Below the pieces are notes generated by a model. It was not told the origin of the DNA and did no database searches. It was given only the letters and a program-made list of their open reading frames with translations. This document shows positions 43,456 through 54,172 of a stretch of 64,000 nt of DNA, one piece after another (the first letter of the stretch is position 1; each line of letters starts with the position of its first letter). Position numbers and translations under genes: made by a program. The stretch is from Segniliparus rugosus ATCC BAA-974 (lineage in GTDB: Bacteria > Actinomycetota > Actinomycetes > Mycobacteriales > Mycobacteriaceae). The stretch lies in NCBI RefSeq assembly GCF_000185725.2, contig NZ_KI391953.1, forward strand, positions 186,001-250,000, read 5' to 3'.

Positions 43456-43541
43456 GCTGGCGGCCTCTTTCGAACACGAGGAATGGGGCGAGGGCGGTAT
43501 GGGGCTGTGGTGTTATCGAAATTACACTAGGCCGCTCGCCT

Positions 43542-43570
43542 GTTTGACATAAGGGTAGCCTTTGTCAAAC
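43542..43570 (-). promoter_or_regulatory. inverted repeat with iron-box-like core upstream of choD
   Basis: GTTTGACA (43542-43549) and TGTCAAAC (43563-43570) are perfect inverted repeats around 13 bases. Those 13 bases, read on the minus strand, are AAGGCTACCCTTA, identical to the element at 21931-21943 upstream of ferritin. TTGACA could also be the choD -35. The right arm overlaps the guaB3 stop codon. Confidence 0.55.
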
Positions 43571-44713
43571 CCCGACCGAGAGTCCCACCTTCTGGAACTC
43601 CTTGATGTCGCTGTAGCCGGACTTGGCCATGGCGCGACGCAGCCCGCCGACCAGATTCGTCGTGCCGAACGGGTCTTCCGACGGGCCGAAGAGGACTTGC
43701 TCGAGCGTCGGGCGGTCCTCGTCCTCGGCGACGTCGATCGGGGCGACCGCGCCCCTCGGCACCGAAGGGTGCGCGACGGCGGAGGGCCAGTACCAGCCGA
43801 GGCCGGGGGCTTCGACCGCTTGGGCGAAGGGGACTCCGAGCATGGCGGCGTCGGCTCCGCAGGCGATGGCCTTGGCGAGCTGGCCGGAGCTGATGATGTC
43901 GCCGTCCGCGATGACGTGCACGTAGCGCCCGCCGGTCTCGTCGAGGTAATCGCGCCGCGCGGCGGCCGCGTCCGCGATGGCTGTGGCCATCGGCACGCCG
44001 ATGCCCAAGACGTCTTCGCTGGTGGTGACGCCCTCGGTGGAGCCGTAGCCGACGATCACCCCGGCGGCTCCGGTCCGCATCAGGTGCAGCGCGGTGCGGT
44101 AGTCGCTCACCCCGCCCGCGATGACGGGGACGTCGAGTTCCCCGATGAACGTCTTGAGGTTGATCGGATCCGCCGCGTCCTGCGTGACGTGCTCGGCGGA
44201 GATGATGGTGCCCTGGATGACCAGGAGGTCGATGCCCGCGTGCAGGAGCACGGGGGTGAGCTCGCGCGCGTTCTGCGGGCTCACGCGCACGGCGGTGGTG
44301 ACCCCCGCGTCTTTGACGGTCCGCACGGCCAAAGCCAGCAAGTCGTGCTGGATCGGCGCGCTATGGAGCTCCTGGAGCAGGCGGACGGCCTTGCGCGGGT
44401 CCGCGTCGCCCCCGGCGACCTCGGCCACCTGCGCTAAGAGCTGGTCCACGTTGCTGTGCCGCGACCAGAGGCCCTCGCCGTTGAGCACGCCGAGGCCGCC
44501 GAGCTTGCCGAGCTGCGTGGCGGTCGACGGCGAGACGACCGCGTCGGTCGGGTGCGCGACGAGCGGGAAGTCGAACGAGTACGCGTCGAGCCGCCACGAG
44601 GTGGACACATGCTTCGAGGAACGCGTCCGCCGGGACGGGACGATGCTGATGTCGTCGAGCTGGTAGGTCCGACGAGCCGTTCGGCCCTTGCCGATCTCGA
44701 CGAGTTGATCCAT
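43565..44713 (-). CDS. guaB3: GuaB3 family IMP dehydrogenase-related protein
   Basis: The 382-residue TIM-barrel protein lacks CBS domains and resembles GuaB3 (Rv3410c): VEIGKGRTARRTYQLDDISIVPSRR at the start and GVSDYRTALHLMRTGAAGVIVGYG near residue 240. GMP reductase-like activity has been suggested for related proteins; I do not assert it. TAGACT lies eight bases before the ATG. It lies 27 bases downstream of guaB2. Confidence 0.93.
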   Translation of the reverse strand: MDQLVEIGKGRTARRTYQLDDISIVPSRRTRSSKHVSTSWRLDAYSFDFPLVAHPTDAVVSPSTATQLGKLGGLGVLNGEGLWSRHSNVDQLLAQVAEVAGGDADPRKAVRLLQELHSAPIQHDLLALAVRTVKDAGVTTAVRVSPQNARELTPVLLHAGIDLLVIQGTIISAEHVTQDAADPINLKTFIGELDVPVIAGGVSDYRTALHLMRTGAAGVIVGYGSTEGVTTSEDVLGIGVPMATAIADAAAARRDYLDETGGRYVHVIADGDIISSGQLAKAIACGADAAMLGVPFAQAVEAPGLGWYWPSAVAHPSVPRGAVAPIDVAEDEDRPTLEQVLFGPSEDPFGTTNLVGGLRRAMAKSGYSDIKEFQKVGLSVGV

Positions 44714-44740
44714 GTCGAGTGAGTCTACCCGCCGTTGGTC

Positions 44741-46724
<1,984 letters not shown>

Positions 46725-46749
46725 TTCTCCGGTTCCCACGCCCCCTCTA

Positions 46750-46778
46750 TTGCGACGTGCAACACTTTCTGATAGAAT
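46750..46778 (+). promoter_or_regulatory. consensus-like promoter TTGCGA-N17-TAGAAT
   Basis: The -35 TTGCGA (46750-46755) and -10 TAGAAT (46773-46778) are separated by exactly 17 bases, and the -10 ends seven bases before ATG 46786. It is among the best sigma-70 type promoters in the window. Confidence 0.7.
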
Positions 46779-46785
46779 CGAACGT

Positions 46786-46914
46786 ATGAACGAGGGTGCG
46801 GGGATCGTTGCGGAGGAGAACATGACCGAGCACTACAAGAACCTGGCGAAAGCGTCGAAAAACATCCCGCTTCACCACCACGCCAGAGCGCTACCGTCCC
46901 ATCTTGGCCGTTGA
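46786..46914 (+). CDS. small ORF, 42 codons, behind a strong promoter
   Basis: Starting at ATG 46786, the ORF reads MNEGAGIVAEENMTEHYKN... and ends at TGA 46912-46914. A second in-frame ATG at 46822 has a strong GGAGGAGAAC ribosome site, so a 30-residue product (MTEHYKNLAKASKNIPLHHH...) is equally likely. It has no recognised domain. It may be a real small protein, a leader peptide, or the stump of a larger decayed gene. Confidence 0.45.
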   Translation: MNEGAGIVAEENMTEHYKNLAKASKNIPLHHHARALPSHLGR

Positions 46915-47039
46915 AATTCATGTGAACGTCCGCGACCAGCGCTGCCCCGGCCCGCCGGCGCTTGAGGCGCAACACCGCCCCGGCTGCTACCGCCGAGCGA
47001 GAACCGGCACGAACGACCCGACTGAGCAGGGTATTGCCG
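46915..47039. other. 125-bp gap before the AraC gene
   Basis: GC-rich sequence between the small ORF and the 3' end of the AraC gene. I see no gene, repeat or clear hairpin terminator in it. Confidence 0.5.
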
Positions 47040-47795
47040 TCAGACGGAGGACGTTTCCCGTCCGGTCCGGGATCCGGGGGTGCGCCCGAAGGCCTGACGG
47101 TAGGCGTCGATGAACGCGCTCGGGGTCGCCCAGCCGCAGCGGACGGCGGTCTCGGTCACCGAAGAGCCTTTGGCGAGGTGGATGGTCGCGTGGAAAAGCC
47201 GGATCTGCGCGCGCCACTGGGGGTAGGACATGCCCAGTTCGGCGCGGATGGCCCGGCTGAGGGTGCGCTCTCCCATGCCGATCCGCGCGGCGAGTTTGTC
47301 GAGGCTGATGGGGTCGGCGAGCGAGGTCTCGATGATCTCAAGGGCGCGGAGGAGCCGGGGGTCTTGCGGGGCGGCTAGGCTGAGCGGGATCTCGGGGCAG
47401 TGGCGCAGCTGGTCGAGGAGCACGGCCCGCAGTCGTGCGGCTTCGTCGTGGGCGAGGCGCTCGGACTCGGAGCACGCGATGATGAGCTCTCGCAGCAGCG
47501 GGGTCACGGTGACGACGGCGGGGCGGGGCCGGTCGTCGCCGCAATCCGATGGGTCGAACGCCACGCCGTGGAACTGGGTGTTGCCGTAGAACCGGTGCTC
47601 GTGCCAGGTGTTGGCGGGGATCCAGACTGCTCGGTCCTTCGGCGCGATCCATGTGCCCTTCGGCGTGGTGACTGCGACGGCTCCTCGGCTGGAGTAGACG
47701 ATCTGATGCTTTCTATGCCGGTGGCGGGCGATGCGTTCGCCCGCTTCGTGCAGGTTCGCGGAAGTCGCGACGCGATCCTGGCTGTAATCCGACAT
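47040..47795 (-). CDS. AraC-family regulator with cupin sensor
   Basis: The 251-residue protein has an N-terminal cupin-like half (HRHRKHQIVYSSRG, AVWIPANTWHEH) and a C-terminal pair of helix-turn-helix motifs near residues 160-245 (KLAARIGMGERTLSRAI; VTETAVRCGWATPSAFIDAYRQAFG). The ligand is unknown. TATTCT lies eight bases before the ATG. It is divergent from an MFS exporter gene, which it probably regulates. It resembles the AraC protein at 59489 in architecture. Confidence 0.92.
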   Translation of the reverse strand: MSDYSQDRVATSANLHEAGERIARHRHRKHQIVYSSRGAVAVTTPKGTWIAPKDRAVWIPANTWHEHRFYGNTQFHGVAFDPSDCGDDRPRPAVVTVTPLLRELIIACSESERLAHDEAARLRAVLLDQLRHCPEIPLSLAAPQDPRLLRALEIIETSLADPISLDKLAARIGMGERTLSRAIRAELGMSYPQWRAQIRLFHATIHLAKGSSVTETAVRCGWATPSAFIDAYRQAFGRTPGSRTGRETSSV

Positions 47796-47924
47796 AAATT
47801 GGCAGAATATCGGAAGTACGCACCAGCGCGCTACCCATACAGTGAGATCCGCCGAGGTCAGCGTGCCGTTCCAGGCGGCTGGCCGGCGTATGGAAATTCA
47901 GGAGCTATGCGAGTTGGAGCAGCG

Positions 47925-49124
47925 GTGAGCATCAAGATGGATATGGAGAGCACGATGACGGCGGACGAGGCCGTCGTCGAGCGGTCGGCGTGGCAGCGGA
48001 TGCGGGTGTGGCTGGCGGCGCACGCGGTGGACGATTTTTACCAGGGGCTGATCCCCGCCTCGATTCCGTTCTTCGTCGTCGGGCGTCACTACAGCTACCT
48101 GGCCGCGTCCGGGCTGGCGCTGGCGGCGGCGCTCGGCAGTTCGCTGCCGCAGCCGCTTTTCGGGCTGCTGGCGGATCGCCGCCACCTGCCGTGGCTCGCG
48201 CCGGTCGGCCTCGCGCTGGCGGCGGCGGGAGCGGGTTTGGCCGGGATCGCGCCGGGCTATCCGCTGGTGTGGGCGTTGCTGCTGTTGTCGGGACTGGGCG
48301 TCGCCGCGTTCCATCCCGCCGCAGGCAGGGGGGCTCGCAGGGACGCGCGGCACAGCACGACGGCGATGAGCTTGTTCGCGGCGGGCGGCAGTATCGGCTT
48401 CTTCCTCGCCCCGGCGCTGGCCACCCCGGCGTTGGTGTCGTTGGGCCTCGCGGGCATGGCTTTGTTCGTCCCGCCAGCTGTGCTGATGGCGTTCGTCTTG
48501 TGGCGGCACGAGGCCCGTCGCAGCGCGCAGCCGGGCGAGGCGCAGCAGCGCGCGGGCCGGGACCGGTGGGGGCCGTTCGCGATTCTGACGTGCGTGGAGG
48601 TGGTCCGTTCGGTGGTCTTCTTCGGGGTGAACACCTTCGTCGGGCTGTACTGGATCGACTGCCTCGGTGCCTCGAAGAGCCTCGCAGGGGCGGCGTTGAC
48701 CTGCTTCCTGGTCGGCGGCGTCCTCGGCACGTTGGCGGGCGGGCGGCTCGGCGACCGGGTGGGCCTGGCCCGCGCGACGCGCTGGGGCAGCGTGGCGGCG
48801 ATTCCGGCGCTGGCGGCGTTGCGGCTGGTCGCGGAGCCGCATCTCGCGCTGGGCTGCGCGGTGCTCGCGGGAGTGGCGGTGAACATCCCGTTCGCGGTGC
48901 TGGTGAAGCTCGGGCAGGACTATCTCCCGTCCCGTCCGGGCACGGCTTCGGGCGTGACGCTCGGCCTCGCGGTGAGCATCGGCGGGGTGTTCTTGCCCGC
49001 GTTCGGCGCGATCGCGAACACGTACGGACCGGCCGCGGTGTTCACAGTGTTGTGCGCGGTCCCCGCGATAGCGCTGGGCCTGGCGCTGTGGCTGCCCGAG
49101 CCGGAGCACGAGGAGGCCTCGTAG
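47925..49124 (+). CDS. MFS transporter (fosmidomycin-resistance-like)
   Basis: The 399-residue protein has about twelve helices and FFVVGRHYSYLAASGLALAAAL and GLGVAAFHPAAGRGAR, which resemble Fsr-type exporters. Substrate unknown; drug export is plausible. GTG 47925 has GGAGCAGC upstream; ATGs at 47907 and 47955 are alternatives. It is divergent from a cupin-AraC regulator. Confidence 0.88.
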   Translation: MSIKMDMESTMTADEAVVERSAWQRMRVWLAAHAVDDFYQGLIPASIPFFVVGRHYSYLAASGLALAAALGSSLPQPLFGLLADRRHLPWLAPVGLALAAAGAGLAGIAPGYPLVWALLLLSGLGVAAFHPAAGRGARRDARHSTTAMSLFAAGGSIGFFLAPALATPALVSLGLAGMALFVPPAVLMAFVLWRHEARRSAQPGEAQQRAGRDRWGPFAILTCVEVVRSVVFFGVNTFVGLYWIDCLGASKSLAGAALTCFLVGGVLGTLAGGRLGDRVGLARATRWGSVAAIPALAALRLVAEPHLALGCAVLAGVAVNIPFAVLVKLGQDYLPSRPGTASGVTLGLAVSIGGVFLPAFGAIANTYGPAAVFTVLCAVPAIALGLALWLPEPEHEEAS

Positions 49125-49133
49125 CAGGCGGCG

Positions 49134-50630
49134 TCAGGCCGGTTCTTCCTCGGACTCCAGCGGCGCGGTCTCGTCGATCTGGCCGGCCAGCGCTTCGAGG
49201 AAGGACCGGGCCCAGCGCCCGACGTCGTGCGAGAGGACCTGGCGGCGCAGCGCCCGCATCCGGCGGCGCCCCTCGGTGGAGCTTTGCTCCATCGCGGCGA
49301 CGATGCTGTCTTTCACGCCGTCCAGGTGGAAGGGGTTGACCAGGTAGGCCTGGCGCAGCTCGGCGGCGGCTCCCGCGAACTCGCTGAGCACCAGGGAGCC
49401 GCCAAGGTCGCTGCGGCAGGCGATGTACTCCTTGGCGACCAGGTTCATGCCGTCGGCGAGCGGGGTGACGAGCATGGCGTCGGCGGCGACGTAGAACGCG
49501 AGCAGCTCCTCCCTCGCGACCGGCCGGTGCAGGTAATGCACCACGGGGCGGCCGACCTGGCCGTGCTCGCCGTTGATCTTGCCGACTTCGCGCTCGATCT
49601 CCGCCCGCAGCGTCTGATAGCTCTCCACGCGCTCCCGGCTCGGGGTGGCGAGCTGCACGAACACGGTCCGCTCGGGGTCCATGCGCTTCTCTTCCAAGAG
49701 CTCTTCGATGGCGTTGAGCCGCACGTCGATGCCCTTGGTGTAGTCGAGCCGGTCCACCCCGAGCAGGATGCGGTCGGGGTTGCCCAGCTCGTCGCGGATC
49801 GCGAGGGCGCGAGTGCGCACCGCGCGGGTCTTGGACTGCTGGTCGATCTCGGCGGAGGCGATGGAGATCGGGAACGCGCCGACGCGGACCGAGCGGAAGC
49901 CCGACCGGACCACGCCGAAGCGGCCGCGCACGCCGACCGAGTTGCGCGAGGTCTCCTGCCCGGTGAGCTCGCGGGCCAGCCAGAGGAAGTTTTGCGCCGC
50001 TTGCGGGCGCTGGAACCCGATGAGGTCGGCTCCGAGCAGCCCCTCCACGACCTCGCGCCGCCACGGCAGCTGCATGAACAGCTCCACCGGCGGGAAGGGG
50101 ATGTGCAGGAAGAAGCCGATGGTGAGGTCCGGGCGGAGCATGCGCAGCATTTTCGGCACCAGCTGCAACTGGTAGTCCTGCACCCAGACCGTGGCACCCG
50201 GCGCGGCGGACTCGCTCGCGACCTGGGCGAACCGGCGGTTGATCTCCACATACGAGTTCCACCACTGCCGGTAGAACTCGGGTTTGACGATGAGATTGTG
50301 ATAGAGCGGCCACAGCGTGGCGTTGGAGAAGCCCTCGTAGTAGTCGGCGACTTCTTGTCCGGTCAGCCGCACCGGCTGCATGGTGAGCCCGTCGTCGAAC
50401 GTGATCGGAGCCTCGCCGACCCGAGGGTCGGTCGTGCCGGGCCAGCCGACCCAGGCTCCGCCCCGCTCGCGCAACAGGGGTTCGAGCGCGGTGACCAGGC
50501 CGCCGGGGCTGCGCCGCCATCGGCCCGACCCGTCGGGGGTGCGCTCCCAGTCCACCGGGAGCCGGTTGGCGACGATGACGAACTTCCCCGCGCCGGTCTC
50601 CCCGGCTCCAGACACGGGACCGTCAGACAT
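49134..50630 (-). CDS. otsA: trehalose-6-phosphate synthase
   Basis: OtsA joins UDP- or ADP-glucose to glucose-6-phosphate. The 498-residue GT20 enzyme has [45 protein letters not shown] and [13 protein letters not shown], covering donor and acceptor sites. ATG 50630 overlaps the small gene upstream by eight bases. Trehalose-6-phosphate would then go to OtsB, for instance the fusion at 36496-39048. Confidence 0.97.
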   Translation of the reverse strand: MSDGPVSGAGETGAGKFVIVANRLPVDWERTPDGSGRWRRSPGGLVTALEPLLRERGGAWVGWPGTTDPRVGEAPITFDDGLTMQPVRLTGQEVADYYEGFSNATLWPLYHNLIVKPEFYRQWWNSYVEINRRFAQVASESAAPGATVWVQDYQLQLVPKMLRMLRPDLTIGFFLHIPFPPVELFMQLPWRREVVEGLLGADLIGFQRPQAAQNFLWLARELTGQETSRNSVGVRGRFGVVRSGFRSVRVGAFPISIASAEIDQQSKTRAVRTRALAIRDELGNPDRILLGVDRLDYTKGIDVRLNAIEELLEEKRMDPERTVFVQLATPSRERVESYQTLRAEIEREVGKINGEHGQVGRPVVHYLHRPVAREELLAFYVAADAMLVTPLADGMNLVAKEYIACRSDLGGSLVLSEFAGAAAELRQAYLVNPFHLDGVKDSIVAAMEQSSTEGRRRMRALRRQVLSHDVGRWARSFLEALAGQIDETAPLESEEEPA

Positions 50631-50811
50631 CGGCGCGCTGCGTCGGCCCAATCCCGAGCATCGCCAGCAGGGTGCGGCACTCGTCGACGTCTTTCGCGTA
50701 GGCCGCGACCACGCGCCTGGCCTGCAGGGCCGTCTCGTCGGCCAGTGGCTCGAGCTCCTCGTCGAGATCGAGGTCCCCCTCGGACACCACGTCCGGTTCC
50801 TTCGTGGGCAT
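50623..50811 (-). CDS. small conserved protein upstream of otsA
   Basis: This 62-residue acidic protein ([22 protein letters not shown]...[10 protein letters not shown]) overlaps the otsA start by eight bases and is thus coupled to it. GGAGAAAGG precedes the ATG, and TAGAAT further upstream could be the operon promoter. A small gene at the same place in M. tuberculosis (Rv3489, from memory) supports its reality. Role unknown. Confidence 0.8.
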   Translation of the reverse strand: MPTKEPDVVSEGDLDLDEELEPLADETALQARRVVAAYAKDVDECRTLLAMLGIGPTQRADV

Positions 50812-50903
50812 GCTTCGCCTTTCTCCAGCTTTCGGGCCGTCAGCGGTCTATTCTACTCTGTGGCGGCCAGTCAGGTATGCTGGACATCCCTCCACGGAGG
50901 TTC

Positions 50904-50978
50904 GCCGGAGTAGCTCAGAGGCAGAGCACCTGTCTTGTAAACAGGCGGTCGTGGGTTCAATTCCCACCTTCGGCTCCA
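50904..50978 (+). tRNA. tRNA-Thr (anticodon TGT)
   Basis: A complete cloverleaf is readable: a seven-pair acceptor with one G-T pair, D arm GCTC...GAGC, anticodon stem CCTGT/ACAGG with loop CTTGTAA giving anticodon TGT, variable loop, and T arm GTGGG-TTCAATT-CCCAC. CCA is encoded at the 3' end. It decodes ACA. A degenerate partial copy lies 330 bases downstream. Confidence 0.95.
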
Positions 50979-51238
50979 CGGGCCGCGCGTCTTCGCCGCA
51001 GGTCAGCGAGGGGTGTGATTTCGATGTTGCCGATCATGGCTTTGGCTTCGCGCAGCTAGTCCTGGCCGGGGCTCGCGGCGGACGAACAGCTGTCGAGCTG
51101 AATTTTCCGATCTGCGCGGGGAGGCGGAGCCGTCCGTCGCGCCGGGCATGGCGATCGAGCGGGAACTCGCACGTCGTCGGCTGCCCTTGGCGAGCGTCCG
51201 TTGCCGCCCGGCGTGCGGATGCGATAGCATTGCCCCAG
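50979..51238. other. 260-bp gap between tRNA-Thr and its decayed copy
   Basis: No convincing gene is seen in this stretch. It is bounded by the tRNA on the left and a tRNA-derived segment on the right, so it may be what is left of an inserted or duplicated segment. Confidence 0.5.
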
Positions 51239-51303
51239 GTGGAGTTCCTGTGTTGGGAACAGGCGGTCGTGGGGCCGGTTCCCAACCTCGGCTCTGCGGG
51301 GCG
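51239..51303 (+). pseudogene. degenerate partial copy of the tRNA-Thr
   Basis: From the D arm onward this segment aligns with the tRNA-Thr without gaps. AACAGGCGGTCGTGGG is identical, TTCCCA and TCGGCTC match, and similarity continues past the tRNA end (CGGGnCGC). The acceptor 5' strand and D arm are lost and the T loop is changed, so it cannot function as a tRNA. Confidence 0.75.
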
Positions 51304-51343
51304 CTGTCGCCCGAACGTCGACTGAGCGAAAGAACGACTGTCC

Positions 51344-54172
51344 ATGCAAGGTGCCCGTACCAGGCGAACGGTCGTGCTCATCTTGGTGCTGGCGTTGGTC
51401 TGCGCTGCTGCGGTCGCGGCCTTCCTCGTCCTCGCCGCCAAGCGCGCTCCGGGGCAGGAGTTGCCGGTCCAGCCGATCCAAGGCAGTCGGATCGGGACGA
51501 CGGTGCTCGGGGCCAACGGCTGGCAGGTGATCAGCAGCTCGGACACCGCCGACCGTCCGTCGCAGGTCTCGGACCCTGCGCATACGGGCAACAAGGGCTG
51601 GCTGGTGGTGAAGCCGGACGACGCGGGGGCTCCTGGGACGCTCATCAACGCGCTGTTGCAGAACGGGGAGTGCCCGAACGTCTTCTACTCGCAGAATATG
51701 CGCGACTGTTTCGGCTATGTCACCGCGCCGGGGCCGGTCGAGGTGCCTCGTTTCGCCGTGCCGTGGTGGTACCGGACCGATTTCGACATCGGGCCGGGGC
51801 TGGAGCCGGGGCAGCGGGCCCAGATTTCGATCCCCGGCGTGATGGGCGAGGCCGACGTGTGGCTGAACGGCGTGCAGATCGCCACCAGCGAGATGATCAG
51901 CGGCGCGTACGCGAAGCACGTGCTGGACGTGACCGAGCGGCTGCGTCCGGGCAAGAACTCGTTCGCCCTCATGGTGTACCCGAACGACCCGGCGGGGATG
52001 TTCACCACCTCCAGCGCGGACTGGAGCCAGATCCCGCCGGACAACAACACGGGGGTTCAGTACCCGATCAGTCTGCGCGTCACCGGGGCGCTCGGCCAGA
52101 CGAACACGCATGTCGTGCAGAAGAACGCCCCGGACCTTTCGCAGAGCGAGCTCACGGTCAAGACCCGGATCGTCAAACACGTGGACCAGCCGCAGCGCGG
52201 GGAGGTCCGCGCCAAGATCATCCCGCCCGACGGCGGCCCGCCGGTGGAGCTGCAGGCCGCTGTGAACTTGCCGTCGGACCAGAACTTCAAGGACGTGGTC
52301 TTCGATCCGGCGACGATCCAGCGCCCGAAGGTCTGGTGGCCGTATTCGATGGGGGACCAGCCGCTGTACACCCTCGAAGTCGCCGTGCTGCAGAACGGGG
52401 TCGTGACGGACACCTCGCGCGAGACGTTCGGGATCAGGACGGTGGAGTCGAAGCTGGTCGGCGAGACTCCCGAGGCTCCCGGCGGATGGCGGCAGTTCAG
52501 CATCAACGGCAAGCCGCTGTTGATCCGGGGCGGGGAGTCCGCGCCGGATCTGTTCCTGCGGTATTCGAAGCAGGACGTGGCGCGGCAGGTGGCGCTGGTG
52601 CGCAATCTCGGCCTGAACGCGATCCGGTTGGAGGGCCACGACCAGCCGGACGATTTCTACGAGCAGATGGACCGGGCGGGGATCTTGGTGCTCGGCGGGT
52701 TCATGTGCTGCAACGCGTGGCAGCCGCCGAGCGATTCGATGCTCACCGACCGGGACGAGCGCATCATCTACGAGTCGGCGCGGAGCATCGGGGAGCACGA
52801 GCGCGACCATCCGAGCGTGATCACTTACGGGTGGAGCGACAACGAGCCGACGCCGAAGCAGGAGCGGGCGACGCTGCGCGGCTTCAACGAGTCGGAGTTC
52901 GACGTCCCGATCATCGCGTCCGCGATGTACAAGAACACTCCGACGCTGGAGTGGTCGGGGCAACGGGAAGGCCCGTACGACTGGGTCCCCCCGTATTTCT
53001 GGTACGAGCACGGCCACATCGGCCCCAACAACGAGACGTTGACGAATGTGAGCGGCTCGCGGGGCTTCGGCAGCGAGCAGGGGGCGGGGGACAGCATCCC
53101 GACGCTGGCCTCGCTCAAACGCTTCCTCTCCCCCGAGGAGCTGGACAAACTGTGGCGGGATCCGAATTACAACCAGTACCACACGAACTTCCAGCCCGCG
53201 CGGGGCGGGAAGAACTTGCACGGGCCCGCGACGGGCGACGGGTACGCGTTCGGGACGCTCTACAACTTCTCCACCGCGCTCGCGCAGCGGTACGGGCCGT
53301 GGACCGACTTGGAGACGTTCGTGCAGTTGGCGCAGCTCGCGAACTACGAGAGCGTCCGCGCGCAGTTCGAGGCGTTCATCCGGTACTCGACCGATCCGGC
53401 GAACCCGTCGACCGGGCTGGTGTACTTCATGATCAACCAGGGGTGGCCGTCGCTGCTGTGGACGTTGTACGGGAGCGACGGAGACCAGCCGGGCTCGTAT
53501 TTCGGAGCCGCAGAGGCCAATCGCCCGGTGCACGCCCTGCTGAGCTATGACGACAGCACGGTGACGGTGGCCAACTTCGGGATCGGCTCCCAGGACGACC
53601 TCACGGTGCAGACCAAGGTGGCGGGCGTGGACGGGACCGTGGTCGACGACCAGAGCGCGCCGGTCGGCGCGCTGGCCAGCCAGGAGGTCCGAAACGGGTT
53701 GCTGACGCCGAACATCCCGGCCGGCGCGCCTGTGTTTTTCGTGGAAGTGCTGCTCAAACGGGGCGAGGAGGTGGTGGACCGCAATGTGTACTGGCGCTCC
53801 GCCGTGCCGGACGAGGTGGACTGGGAGGCGAACGGGGGCAACCGGGTGAATTTCCCGAACGCGCCGATGCGGCAGTACGCGGACTTCAAGGCGCTGCGCG
53901 CGCTGCCGCCCGCGCAGGTCGCGGTGACCGTCGGGGAGCCGAGCCAAGGGAAAGTCTCGGTGCGCCTTGTCAACACGTCGGACTCGGTCGCGTTCTTCCT
54001 GCGGGCGGACGCCCCGAAGGCGGCGTTCGCCATGTGGGACCAGAACGACATCACTCTGCTGCCAGGCGAGTCGCAGACGATCACCGCGACCTACGAGAGT
54101 CCGCCAGGCGCGAACGAGAAGCAGCAGATCACCGTCTCGGGCGTGAACATGGCTCCGGTGACGGTGAACTAG
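51344..54172 (+). CDS. membrane-anchored GH2 hydrolase (exo-beta-glucosaminidase-like)
   Basis: The 942-residue protein has an N-terminal anchor (VVLILVLALVCAAAVAAFLVLA) and then GH2 domains: a jelly-roll (WYRTDFDIGPGLEPGQRA, VWLNGVQIA), immunoglobulin-like domains, and a TIM barrel. E501 in SDNE is the likely acid/base and E578 in GFGSEQGAG the likely nucleophile. This resembles CsxA exo-beta-D-glucosaminidases; beta-mannosidase is an alternative. It probably acts outside the membrane on chitosan-like or wall sugars. It meets the convergent cyclase gene with a four-base overlap. Confidence 0.88.
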   Translation: MQGARTRRTVVLILVLALVCAAAVAAFLVLAAKRAPGQELPVQPIQGSRIGTTVLGANGWQVISSSDTADRPSQVSDPAHTGNKGWLVVKPDDAGAPGTLINALLQNGECPNVFYSQNMRDCFGYVTAPGPVEVPRFAVPWWYRTDFDIGPGLEPGQRAQISIPGVMGEADVWLNGVQIATSEMISGAYAKHVLDVTERLRPGKNSFALMVYPNDPAGMFTTSSADWSQIPPDNNTGVQYPISLRVTGALGQTNTHVVQKNAPDLSQSELTVKTRIVKHVDQPQRGEVRAKIIPPDGGPPVELQAAVNLPSDQNFKDVVFDPATIQRPKVWWPYSMGDQPLYTLEVAVLQNGVVTDTSRETFGIRTVESKLVGETPEAPGGWRQFSINGKPLLIRGGESAPDLFLRYSKQDVARQVALVRNLGLNAIRLEGHDQPDDFYEQMDRAGILVLGGFMCCNAWQPPSDSMLTDRDERIIYESARSIGEHERDHPSVITYGWSDNEPTPKQERATLRGFNESEFDVPIIASAMYKNTPTLEWSGQREGPYDWVPPYFWYEHGHIGPNNETLTNVSGSRGFGSEQGAGDSIPTLASLKRFLSPEELDKLWRDPNYNQYHTNFQPARGGKNLHGPATGDGYAFGTLYNFSTALAQRYGPWTDLETFVQLAQLANYESVRAQFEAFIRYSTDPANPSTGLVYFMINQGWPSLLWTLYGSDGDQPGSYFGAAEANRPVHALLSYDDSTVTVANFGIGSQDDLTVQTKVAGVDGTVVDDQSAPVGALASQEVRNGLLTPNIPAGAPVFFVEVLLKRGEEVVDRNVYWRSAVPDEVDWEANGGNRVNFPNAPMRQYADFKALRALPPAQVAVTVGEPSQGKVSVRLVNTSDSVAFFLRADAPKAAFAMWDQNDITLLPGESQTITATYESPPGANEKQQITVSGVNMAPVTVN

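Noticed and set aside
51239-51303. Second functional tRNA
   Set aside because: It lacks a pairing 5' acceptor strand and a D arm, and its T loop is not canonical.
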